Positions 15,916 to 23,159 of a DNA stretch of 23,159 nucleotides are shown piece after piece. How positions within the stretch are numbered: position 1 is the first letter of the stretch; each line of letters opens with the position of its first letter. The position numbers were made by a program, and so were the translations under genes. The stretch comes from Ignavibacteria bacterium UBA2373 (GTDB lineage Bacteria; Bacteroidota; Ignavibacteria; Kapaibacteriales; UBA961). The stretch covers positions 1 to 23,159 of the forward strand of contig DDTD01000076.1 of assembly GCA_002344005.1 (NCBI GenBank), in the 5' to 3' direction. The notes under the pieces are model-generated. The model worked only from the letters and a program-made list of their open reading frames with translations. It did not search any database and was not told the origin of the DNA.

Positions 15916-16560
15916 TTATTGTTTTGATTGTCGCTTATGCGATATATATTCAACAATTGCCGGAACTATGGAAAGTATAATAATTCCAATGACGACAAGT
16001 GAAAAATTCTTTTTGACTATTTCTATATTACCGAAAAAATATCCTGCCAAAGAAAGAGAGATAATCCACAATAAAGCACCAACAATATTATAATACAAAA
16101 ATGTGGAATATTTCATGCTTCCTACGCCGGCAACAAATGGCGCAAATGTTCGCACGATGGGTACAAAACGTGCAATAATAATTGTTTTTCCGCCATATTT
16201 TTCATAAAAACGTTCTGTTTTCGCTAAATATTCCTTTTTGAAAATGCGAGAATTTCCTTTTTCAAACGGTTTTAATCCGAGCCGATGACCAATCATATAA
16301 TTAACAGTATCGCCCGCAATAGCCGCAATTATCAACAGAATCATCATCACGATAATATTGAGTGAACCCGTAGCACACAATGCCCCAACGGCAAATAGCA
16401 ATGAATCACCCGGCAAAAATGGCGTGACCACAAGACCTGTTTCCGCAAAGATGATAAGAAACAGTATGGTGTACATCCATACGCCATACGTGGCAGAAAG
16501 AGTGGTCAGGTGCTTGTCTAAATGTAAGATAATATCCAAAAGTGATTGTATAATTTCCAT
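15916..16560 (-). CDS. DedA / VTT-domain inner-membrane protein
   Basis: The product has 214 residues with about five hydrophobic segments. DedA-family marks are FAETGLVVTPFLPGDSLLF with Glu40 and the PGDS turn (about 38-55), GDTVNYMIGHRLG (83-95) and the RFVPIVR motif with the two conserved arginines (131, 137). Family members act in the inner membrane; UptA/PopT-type members recycle undecaprenyl phosphate or phospholipid carriers, and others affect membrane energetics. Which applies here is not shown. The start is ATG with a weak AAAGAA upstream. It is the first gene of a two-gene unit with 3-hydroxybutyryl-CoA dehydrogenase and is divergent from miaB across a 315-nt gap. Confidence 0.9.
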   Translation of the reverse strand: MEIIQSLLDIILHLDKHLTTLSATYGVWMYTILFLIIFAETGLVVTPFLPGDSLLFAVGALCATGSLNIIVMMILLIIAAIAGDTVNYMIGHRLGLKPFEKGNSRIFKKEYLAKTERFYEKYGGKTIIIARFVPIVRTFAPFVAGVGSMKYSTFLYYNIVGALLWIISLSLAGYFFGNIEIVKKNFSLVVIGIIILSIVPAIVEYISHKRQSKQ

Positions 16561-16875
16561 TGCATTCTTTGAGTAAATATAATCATGACTCCTTGATGTT
16601 CATATCGTTTTTTTGCTGCTTTGTTACCCTGTGGCAATACATTCAACCGAATTTCACGATTCCAAACATAAAGCAAAAATACGGGAAAGCAAGAATATGA
16701 TTAGTTCACCATGACGAGAAATGAGCGCATCGTCCCATAATCCACCATCAAATTCGATACATGGAACTCCGCTTACAAGCAATGAAAAAGACCAAAACAG
16801 CGTTACTAAGCCTATGCAGCGGCGGCTTTTCCGTAATTTTGCACCCAATTATCATTATCAACGACCAATATCATT
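16561..16875. other. 315-nt divergent intergenic region, probably promoters
   Basis: This gap lies between the diverging starts of the DedA and miaB genes. It should contain both promoters, but I can point to no convincing core element. A 64-codon frame on the minus strand (16654-16848) has a weak, unrecognised product and is not called. No tRNA, hairpin with a T-run or direct repeat was seen. Confidence 0.4.
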
Positions 16876-18264
16876 ATGAACATAGAAATACCGATTCTCA
16901 ATGAATCACAAGAGCAAGCTATTGCAGAACAACAACTTGGAAGAAAGTTATATGTGGAAACATACGGCTGTCAGATGAATGTCAATGACTCCGAAATCGT
17001 CCAAGGAGTGATGCACAAACATGGCTATGAGATGACAGAAAAGCCCGATGATGCGGATGTTATACTCTTAAACACCTGCGCCATACGTGACAATGCCGAG
17101 CGCAAAATCCACGAAAGACTCACCCATTTGAAGTATTACAAAAAACGCAATAAAGATTTGGTCGTGGGGCTTTTGGGCTGTATGGCGGAACGCTTGCGCG
17201 GCGATCTTCTCGGCGAAAAAAATCTTGTGGACTTGGTTGTCGGACCCGATGAGTACCGCCGTGTACCCGAATTGGTGGAGAATGCTCTTGCCGGTGATCA
17301 AGGCATTGCCGTCAAATTATCTCGCGTGGAAACCTATGACGATATCATCCCATTACGTACCGAAGGCATTGCCGCATGGGTATCCATTATGCGTGGTTGT
17401 GATAAATTCTGCACTTTCTGCGTGGTGCCATTTACTCGTGGCAGAGAGCGTTCCCGTGCTTTGGATTCCGTCGTGGATGAAGTTCGCCAACTGTGGGATA
17501 ATGGATTCAAAGAAGTGACCTTACTCGGGCAAAATGTTAATTCATATAATGATGAAGAAAGTGGTTATGATTTTGCCGATTTATTAGCTGCCTGCGCAAA
17601 AGCCGTCCCCGCCATGCGTATTCGCTACACAACATCGCACCCCTATGATATGAGCGATAAACTCATAGAAACAATGGCGACATACGATAATATCTGCAAA
17701 TATATTCATTTGCCAGTTCAATCAGGTTCCGACCGTATTTTGAAATTAATGAATCGCCATTATAGCGTTGAACATTATCTTGAGCGTATAGCAAAAATTC
17801 GTGAATATATGCCGAATTGTGCTTTATCCACCGATATTATTGTCGGTTTTTGTACTGAAACCGATGAAGACCATGCGCTTACAATGGAATTAATGAAACA
17901 AGTACGCTATGACGGTGCTTATATGTTTAATTATTCACCGCGCGAAAATACCAAAGCATGGAAAATGGGCGATGATGTGCCTCTTGACATCAAAACAGCC
18001 AGATTAAATGAAATTATTGCCTTGCAAAATAAAATCTCAGATGAAATAAATAAATCCGAAATCGGCAAAACATTCTCTGTCCTCGTCGAAGGTCCAAGTA
18101 AACGTAATCCGCAGGAATGGCAAGGCAGAACAGATACCAATAAAGTAGTGATTTTCCCCCATGATCTTGATGAACAACAACAAAGCGATTATGTTATCGG
18201 TGATTGCATCAATGTCATCGTCCAACGAAGTTCCAGTGCAACCTTATTCGGAGTGCGTGTATAA
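16876..18264 (+). CDS. miaB: tRNA-2-methylthio-N6-dimethylallyladenosine synthase
   Basis: The product has 462 residues, normal for MiaB. This radical-SAM enzyme adds the 2-methylthio group to i6A37 of tRNAs reading UNN codons. The N-terminal methylthiotransferase domain (about 24-145) has three cysteines for the auxiliary cluster: Cys32 (YVETYGCQMNVNDSE), Cys68 (LLNTCAIRDNAE) and Cys102 (GLLGCMAERL). The radical-SAM motif CDKFCTFC (175-182) gives the CxxxCxxC cluster ligands. Later motifs include VTLLGQNVNSY, YIHLPVQSGSDRIL, STDIIVGFCTETD and a C-terminal TRAM-like region (about 400-462). The start is ATG without a clear Shine-Dalgarno. A secreted DUF4139 gene follows 102 nt downstream with no terminator between them. 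Confidence 0.97.
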   Translation: MNIEIPILNESQEQAIAEQQLGRKLYVETYGCQMNVNDSEIVQGVMHKHGYEMTEKPDDADVILLNTCAIRDNAERKIHERLTHLKYYKKRNKDLVVGLLGCMAERLRGDLLGEKNLVDLVVGPDEYRRVPELVENALAGDQGIAVKLSRVETYDDIIPLRTEGIAAWVSIMRGCDKFCTFCVVPFTRGRERSRALDSVVDEVRQLWDNGFKEVTLLGQNVNSYNDEESGYDFADLLAACAKAVPAMRIRYTTSHPYDMSDKLIETMATYDNICKYIHLPVQSGSDRILKLMNRHYSVEHYLERIAKIREYMPNCALSTDIIVGFCTETDEDHALTMELMKQVRYDGAYMFNYSPRENTKAWKMGDDVPLDIKTARLNEIIALQNKISDEINKSEIGKTFSVLVEGPSKRNPQEWQGRTDTNKVVIFPHDLDEQQQSDYVIGDCINVIVQRSSSATLFGVRV

Positions 18265-18366
18265 GCCAAACTATACTGATTCACAGCACAAGCGATGAAA
18301 CAATGTAACCGCAATGGCGGTTCATGTATCATATCGGTGTTTATTTCACACATAAGGTTCATTACT

Positions 18367-19908
18367 ATGAAAACATCTTTGTTGATTGTCGGTATTATCG
18401 CCGCTTTTTCTTCATTGTCTGCCCAACAATCATTACCCGCCGTCAATGTATCTATCTACAAAAACGGATCGGCATTTTTTACCAAAAACGGCACTGTCCC
18501 CGTTGTCAATGATACGGCATTCATTCCCGTTCCCAATGCAGTTATCGGCACATATTGGCTCACAACACCCAAAGAAAATCTTATCAAAAATATAAGCTAT
18601 AAAAGTAAAAAAATCACGACAAAAATCAAAGACGGTGATGTCCGCGAATTACTCCGTGCCAATGTAGGCAAGACTGTGTCAGTGTCAATTCCAGCCACAG
18701 AAGGAAAAACACAAACCGTCACCGGTACCATTGTAGGATTCTATGAAGCGATGTCTAAAATAAAAATCAGCGACGGTTCCAAAACTCGTTTGGTCTCATT
18801 TCATGATATTGCCGATATTTCTCTCGAAGGCATCAATGATTATTTTTTACGTGACAGCATTGTCTATATGGCGCAAATAATACCCACAAAACAACTCACA
18901 CAATTAGAAGTAACCGAAACATCATTGCAATCAAATATTTCGTGGATTCCATCCTATTATCTTTCCTTAAAAGATGATAAATCGGCACGATTGGAAATGA
19001 AATCACTCATCGAAAATTATAGCGGTGAAGTCTTCAATAATACCAATACGGAATTAATTGTCGGGATGCCTCAATTAGGGTTGGGATTAAACCCCGATCC
19101 GGCAACAACACAAGGATTTACTCATACCGGAAGTGGATATAATCCCGTAATGCAACAAAGTATGTATGCAAATAATAGAATGGCTAAATCAATGAATATG
19201 ATAGAATCAGCGGATGCTTTATCCGTTGCGCCTACCTCTACTTTTGCAGCAACAACAGAAACCGGCGATGATTTATTTATCTACAAATTGGGAAAAATTT
19301 CTCTTCCCAAACAATCAAAAGCAAGTTTTCCTGTATTTGCCTCTACCCTTTCCTATAAAGACCTGCATGAATGTGTAATCGGAGATATTACCAATTTTGA
19401 AAACATGAAATATATTCAGCCCAATGACAATGTGCATGATGTGTTTCATTCTATCGAAATTACTAATTCCACAGAATATCCTTTAACATCCGGCACTATT
19501 ATGGTAACCGATAAAGATGGTCGTTTCACAGCCCAAGATCAATTAAAATATGTACCCAAAAATGCCAAAGGTATCATTCGCCTCACAAAAGAAATCAATA
19601 TTTCCGTCAAAAACAGCGAAGAAGAAATTGAACGCTATGACAATGTAAAAAAAATCAATAAAGTTTCGCTAAATAAAGTAAAAATACGTGGCACCATCAC
19701 TATTAACAATTATGATCAAGACTCAAAAACAATTACATTGAAAAAAAATATTAATGGTACAATTACCGTTGCCAATGATGGTAAAGTCACTAAAGTAAGT
19801 CAGTACTATGGCAATAATCCCATGAGCAATGTAACATGGGAAATAACAGTTGCTTCCGGTGCAAAAAAAGAAATTGTCTATGAATATGAAACATTATTCT
19901 TCCCATAA
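18367..19908 (+). CDS. Secreted DUF4139 domain protein
   Basis: The product has 513 residues from the ATG at 18367. It is preferred because AAGG lies 9 nt before it and a clear signal peptide follows (residues 1-19, ending SLSA before QQ); the frame starts at 18295 otherwise. The N-terminal half (VSIYKNGSAFFTKNG, then a TVTGTIVGFYEAMSKIKISD segment) fits a beta-sandwich seen before DUF4139. The second half (SNISWIPSYYLSLKDDKSA, then SGEVFNNTNTELIVGMP, to YEYETLFFP) matches DUF4139, a family found in many bacteria and of unknown role. It is probably periplasmic or surface-associated. A short low-complexity stretch with Met and Asn (about 255-285) lies before the C-terminal sheet region. A strong terminator follows. 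Confidence 0.82.
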   Translation: MKTSLLIVGIIAAFSSLSAQQSLPAVNVSIYKNGSAFFTKNGTVPVVNDTAFIPVPNAVIGTYWLTTPKENLIKNISYKSKKITTKIKDGDVRELLRANVGKTVSVSIPATEGKTQTVTGTIVGFYEAMSKIKISDGSKTRLVSFHDIADISLEGINDYFLRDSIVYMAQIIPTKQLTQLEVTETSLQSNISWIPSYYLSLKDDKSARLEMKSLIENYSGEVFNNTNTELIVGMPQLGLGLNPDPATTQGFTHTGSGYNPVMQQSMYANNRMAKSMNMIESADALSVAPTSTFAATTETGDDLFIYKLGKISLPKQSKASFPVFASTLSYKDLHECVIGDITNFENMKYIQPNDNVHDVFHSIEITNSTEYPLTSGTIMVTDKDGRFTAQDQLKYVPKNAKGIIRLTKEINISVKNSEEEIERYDNVKKINKVSLNKVKIRGTITINNYDQDSKTITLKKNINGTITVANDGKVTKVSQYYGNNPMSNVTWEITVASGAKKEIVYEYETLFFP

Positions 19909-19933
19909 TATTCACAGCATTTGAATATCGCAT

Positions 19934-19971
19934 ATCCCCTTGTATAAATTGCATATAAGGGGATTTTTTTT
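19934..19971 (+). terminator. Rho-independent terminator after the DUF4139 gene
   Basis: ATCCCCTTGTAT (19934-19945) pairs with ATATAAGGGGAT (19953-19964) with one G-U pair and a 7-nt loop, followed by eight T (19964-19971). It begins 26 nt past the stop at 19908. Confidence 0.93.
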
Positions 19972-19983
19972 AAGGATTACTCT

Positions 19984-20588
19984 ATGTCTTCACCTTCTAT
20001 CATTTTGGAAACGGAGCATTTGCTGATGCGTCCCTTTGTGGATGATGATAAAGAACATTATATTGCGATGATGCCCCATCATGATGTGCACACATGGCTT
20101 GGCAATAGAGCATTACCTCCTCACGAGCGCATCCTTACTTTAATGAATTACTTCAATCATCAGTATGATATTCATGAATATGGTGTTTCTGCAATTATAG
20201 CCAAATCAACAGGTCATCGTATTGGCGCTATGCAGGTGCATTATATTGTGAACCTATGCAATCCATCGAATATCTTTATGCATTTCATCCTGATTTTTGG
20301 GGGAATGGTTATGCGAAAGAAATAGGCAAAGCATATCTATCCTCTTTTGCGGAGCATCATCGCTCGTTATGTTCTCTCATCGCACTTATATATCCCGATA
20401 ATGTACGCTCTATACATGTCATTGATGCTTTGGGCTTTACACACTGCGGACAAAAAGAAGTATTTGGCAGTTCATTACATTATTATGAAAAATCATGGTA
20501 CGTTCACTATTTTTCTCATGAATTAGTTTTACTTACTTTGTATATTTGCGCTATTGAGTTCACTAATGATGATGTATATGATATCTAG
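19984..20588 (+). pseudogene. GNAT family N-acetyltransferase, split by a frameshift
   Basis: An ATG at 19984 has AAGGA 7 nt before it. The first frame reads as the N-terminal half of a RimJ/RimL-like GNAT (LETEHLLMRPFVDDDKEHYI, then STGHRIGAMQVHYIV) and then loses sense, stopping at 20325. The second half continues in another frame from about 20256: EYLYAFHPDFWGNGYAKEIG, which is the acetyl-CoA-binding GNAT motif, then NVRSIHVIDALGFTHCGQ. Adding one base near 20251-20255 (for example making the CC a CCC, giving VNPMQSIEYL) joins the two into about 200 residues. It is therefore a recent pseudogene or a sequencing error at one base. The end overlaps the receptor gene by 23 nt. The substrate is unknown. 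Confidence 0.8.
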
Positions 20589-22812
20589 AACCGCAATTTT
20601 TCTCATGTTTGTCTCTTTTTTTTCCACTTATGCGCAAAAGACAATAATCCCCAAATCGGTTATTGATACCACTTCGGGTGAGAATAGAGCACCTGCATTT
20701 TCAGATAAAGTTCAAACTATCGACACCATTGCCATTGAAGCAGTACGCTTACCCCAAGACCGATCATGGCTTGAGGCGACCAAGGGAACATATCTCTATG
20801 CCGGTAAAAAGACGGAAGTTATTACTATAAAAGACAAAGAAGCGGCAATTACGGAAAAATACGGGAGACAAATATTTGCTAAAATACCCGGAGTCTTTGT
20901 CTATGATATGGACGGCACGGGAAATCAGGTAAATATTGCAACACGCGGATTAGATCCTCATCGCGGTTGGGAATTTAATATCCGCAAAGATGGTATCATC
21001 ACAAATTCCGATATGTATGGTTACCCTGCAAGTCATTATAATATCCCGATGGAAGCAGTCGAACGTATTGAACTTGTTCGTGGAACCGGCTCATTACAAT
21101 ATGGCGCACAATTTGGCGGAATGCTCAATTACATAAGCAAACAACCCGATACCACGACATCATTATTTTTTGAAAGTATCAATACCGTAGGTTCGTATGG
21201 ATTGGTCAGCACCTACAGTGGCGCATCGGGAAAAATCGGCGCCATACGTTATAGTGCATGGATGAACAAAAAATGGCTCGGTGGCTATCGTAATAATGCT
21301 GATTCCGAATATGGTGCTGAGGCGGTCACACTTTTTTACGATATCTCACCCGCAATGACACTCAAAGCCGAATGGACCCATTCCAACTATCTCATTCATT
21401 TGGCTGGTCCGCTGACGGACAGTATGTTCGCTGTCAATCCTCAAATGGCAACACGTTCACGAAATTACTATAATCCCGATATTCATGTTCCTTCGCTCTC
21501 ACTGCTATGGAATATAGCCCCTCAAACGACAGTTCATTGCACGCTCTCCGGTATTATTGGCGATAGAAATAGTGTGATGTTCGACAGACCCGCAACCATA
21601 GCCGATACCATCGTCGCTTCTACCCTACAATTCAATAATCGCCAAGTGGATATTGACCGCTTTAATAGCTATACTGCCGAAATACGCTTATTACAAACAT
21701 ATTCTCTTTTCGCTGCCGACCACACCTTGACAGCAGGAATGCAATATTTGAATAATGACTTACATCGTCGTCAGCAAGGCAAAGGCACAACGGGTTCTGA
21801 CTTTGATCTTACCCTTGTTTCACCCGTGTGGGGCAGAGATTTACATTTTACGACTCAAAATATTGCCATATTTATAGAAAATCGCTGGATGATAACCGAA
21901 CGCTTTTCACTCAATACGGGCATACGCTTTGAGACAGGGCAAAGTGAAATGACCGGCATTATTTCGTATTATTCTCCATCGGAATTACCAACGACTATAG
22001 AACGTTCATTTCCTTTAATTGGCATAAATGCTCTCTATTCTCTCACAGATGCCATAACATTCTATGGTGGATATTCTCGCGCATATCGTCCCGTCATTCT
22101 CAAAGATATTATTCCCGCTTCAGTCTTCGAATTCTCCGATAAAAACTTACGTGATGCCGATGGATTTAATGCGGAAATAGGATTCAGAGGACATAATGAT
22201 TTTCTGCAATGGGATATTTCCGGTTTTTATCTTCGCTATAATAATCGTCTCGGCATTCTGGCACAAACAGCAAATGATGGCACACTGACATTATTGCGCA
22301 CCAATATTGGCAATGCTGTCACGGCAGGATTGGAAGTATTTTTACAAGCTGACTTTGTACTGAATTCCGATATGCTGTTTTCAGTCTTTACCTCAACATC
22401 ATACATGGATGCCTACTACAGCGATGCAAAAATACGTTCGGGCAATACGAATATCTCTCTTGATGGCAATGCCGTAGAAAGTGTGCCCGCATGGATTAGC
22501 AGAAATGGATGCACTTTAAGATATTCACATTTCTCCTTATCACTGCTTTCCAATTATACAGCAGAAAGTTTCGCTGACCCGTTGAATAATGTTATACCTA
22601 ATCAAAGTGGTTCTGTCGGTTTAGTGCCTGCATATCATATCATGGATATGTCAATAGGATGGAAAATCAGCAAAAACATAAAAATACTGTGTAATGTGAA
22701 TAATATGTTCGACACTCACTATTTTACCAAAAGACCTCAATTTTATCCCGGTCCGGGAATCTGGCCCTCCGACGGAAGAACAATATCAAGCACTATCGCA
22801 ATTACCCCATAA
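20566..22812 (+). CDS. FecA-like TonB-dependent outer-membrane receptor
   Basis: The product has 748 residues from the first ATG (20566). A TTG lies upstream at 20554 and further ATGs at 20569, 20572 and 20578 are possible. The signal peptide is about residues 1-23 (cut after STYA). A TonB-box-like stretch (DTIAIEAVRL) is at 53-62. The plug domain covers about 70-192: IFAKIPGVFVYD, then NIATRGLDPHRG, then AVERIELVRGTGSLQYGAQFGG. The rest is a 22-strand-type barrel, with NNMFDTHYFTKRP and PGPGIWPSDGR (728-738) near the end, a pattern typical of Fe(III)-dicitrate-type receptors. It probably imports an iron chelate using energy from TonB-ExbBD. The last residue is Pro (TIAITP), not the usual aromatic residue. 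It overlaps the broken GNAT gene; no ABC transporter or regulator is in the window. Confidence 0.92.
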   Translation: MMMYMISRTAIFLMFVSFFSTYAQKTIIPKSVIDTTSGENRAPAFSDKVQTIDTIAIEAVRLPQDRSWLEATKGTYLYAGKKTEVITIKDKEAAITEKYGRQIFAKIPGVFVYDMDGTGNQVNIATRGLDPHRGWEFNIRKDGIITNSDMYGYPASHYNIPMEAVERIELVRGTGSLQYGAQFGGMLNYISKQPDTTTSLFFESINTVGSYGLVSTYSGASGKIGAIRYSAWMNKKWLGGYRNNADSEYGAEAVTLFYDISPAMTLKAEWTHSNYLIHLAGPLTDSMFAVNPQMATRSRNYYNPDIHVPSLSLLWNIAPQTTVHCTLSGIIGDRNSVMFDRPATIADTIVASTLQFNNRQVDIDRFNSYTAEIRLLQTYSLFAADHTLTAGMQYLNNDLHRRQQGKGTTGSDFDLTLVSPVWGRDLHFTTQNIAIFIENRWMITERFSLNTGIRFETGQSEMTGIISYYSPSELPTTIERSFPLIGINALYSLTDAITFYGGYSRAYRPVILKDIIPASVFEFSDKNLRDADGFNAEIGFRGHNDFLQWDISGFYLRYNNRLGILAQTANDGTLTLLRTNIGNAVTAGLEVFLQADFVLNSDMLFSVFTSTSYMDAYYSDAKIRSGNTNISLDGNAVESVPAWISRNGCTLRYSHFSLSLLSNYTAESFADPLNNVIPNQSGSVGLVPAYHIMDMSIGWKISKNIKILCNVNNMFDTHYFTKRPQFYPGPGIWPSDGRTISSTIAITP

Positions 22813-23018
22813 TCACCATCTCTTCTCTAAAAAACATTATCGGGACAAGATACAACACCTATTCGACAACAATAATCAAACATAATAAAACCATAATAAT
22901 GCTCTCATGTACCATGAAAAGTCTTTTGGTCATCATCGGTGAATTTGTACATGCAAGAGAAAGAGAAAAATCCTTATTCCCAAGACAAAACAATATCAAA
23001 GCAGGAGAAATAACAAGT
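22813..23018. other. 206-nt AT-rich spacer before the tandem repeat
   Basis: No terminator with a T-run is seen after the receptor stop, and no convincing gene. A minus-strand frame continues here out of the repeat to 22859 with a hydrophobic, unrecognised product, which I treat as chance. Confidence 0.35.
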
Positions 23019-23159
23019 AAAGTAGCAATCAAATGTGGTAAAGTAGCAATCATGAGCATTGAAGTAGCAATTAAATGAGGTGAAGTTGCAATCAAATGTG
23101 GTAAAGTAGCAATCATGAGCATTGAAGTAGCAATTAAATGAGGTGAAGTTGCAATCAAA
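23019..23159. repeat. 21-bp tandem repeat with 63-bp higher-order period, cut at the window edge
   Basis: Six full 21-bp units and a 15-base seventh lie at 23019, 23040, 23061, 23082, 23103, 23124 and 23145. All share the core (A/G)AAGT(A/T)GCAAT(C/T). Three tail types (AAATGTGGT, ATGAGCATT, AAATGAGGT) cycle in order. Units 2 and 5 are identical, units 3 and 6 are identical, and units 1 and 4 differ at two positions, so a 63-bp block has been duplicated. 21 is a multiple of three. Two minus-strand frames stay open through the repeat; the three plus-strand frames are stopped by the units. The array continues past the edge. Confidence 0.92.

Noticed and set aside
16654..16848. A 64-codon minus-strand frame between the DedA and miaB genes
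   Set aside because: No Shine-Dalgarno, no recognisable product, and it fills a divergent promoter gap; chance is more likely.
16561..16875. tRNA gene
   Set aside because: A TTCGA-like stretch is present, but no matching stems or acceptor arm could be formed.
18307..18322. Hairpin AACCGC-AATG-GCGGTT after miaB
   Set aside because: The stem has only six base pairs and no T-run follows, so it is not called a terminator.
22859..23158. A 99-codon minus-strand frame through the tandem repeat
   Set aside because: It stays open mainly because the repeat lacks stops in that frame. The product is hydrophobic with no recognised family, another minus frame is also open, and no start signal is visible.
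23019..23159. CRISPR array
   Set aside because: The units follow one another directly with no unique spacers, and no cas gene is present.

Overview
This AT-rich window looks like chromosomal DNA from the Bacteroidota/Chlorobiota (FCB) lineage. The evidence is a protein with a type IX secretion (T9SS, Por) C-terminal sorting domain and a 3-coathanger stack, a Bacteroidota-type 'tail-fibre' C-terminus, a DUF5683 protein, a large IgGFc-binding-like outer-membrane protein and a FecA-like TonB-dependent receptor. The IgGFc-plus-barrel type is reminiscent of Kapabacteria-like genomes, but that placement is an inference. No rRNA, tRNA, insertion sequence, phage or CRISPR array is visible.

Layout, left to right. 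(1) 1-253 (-): the start of a small lipoprotein that runs off the left edge. (2) 399-4662 (-): a three-gene surface transcription unit closed by a hairpin at 341-374. In transcript order it encodes a secreted tail-fibre-like protein, a small beta-barrel-like protein and a T9SS cargo with a zinc phospholipase C/S1-P1 nuclease-like ligand pattern. The first gene has a run of ten G close to its start codon, in the arrangement expected of a phase-variation switch. (3) 5029-11027 (-): a tightly packed four-gene unit closed by a hairpin at 4959-5001. It encodes a secreted cohesin-like protein, an 800-residue IgGFc-like/beta-barrel protein, an acyl-CoA synthetase and GcvT. (4) 11240-12170 (+): ridA and a DUF5683 gene, probably translationally coupled and divergent from unit 3 across a region with a perfect inverted repeat. 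(5) 12174-13958 (-): a soluble TPR histidine kinase with no regulator beside it. (6) 14106-14969 (+): an EamA-type transporter. (7) 15036-16560 (-): a DedA-family membrane protein followed by 3-hydroxybutyryl-CoA dehydrogenase; a bidirectional terminator separates this unit from the transporter. (8) 16876-19908 (+): miaB and a secreted DUF4139 protein, then a terminator. (9) 19984-22812 (+): a GNAT acetyltransferase gene broken by a one-base frameshift, and a FecA-like receptor. (10) 23019-23159: a 21-bp tandem repeat with a 63-bp higher-order period that runs off the right edge.

Most of the content is envelope, surface and nutrient-acquisition functions mixed with housekeeping metabolism. 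The most striking elements are the G10 tract that decides which of two start codons reaches the secreted protein, the surface operon behind it, the co-transcription of giant surface proteins with central metabolic genes, and the minisatellite at the right edge.
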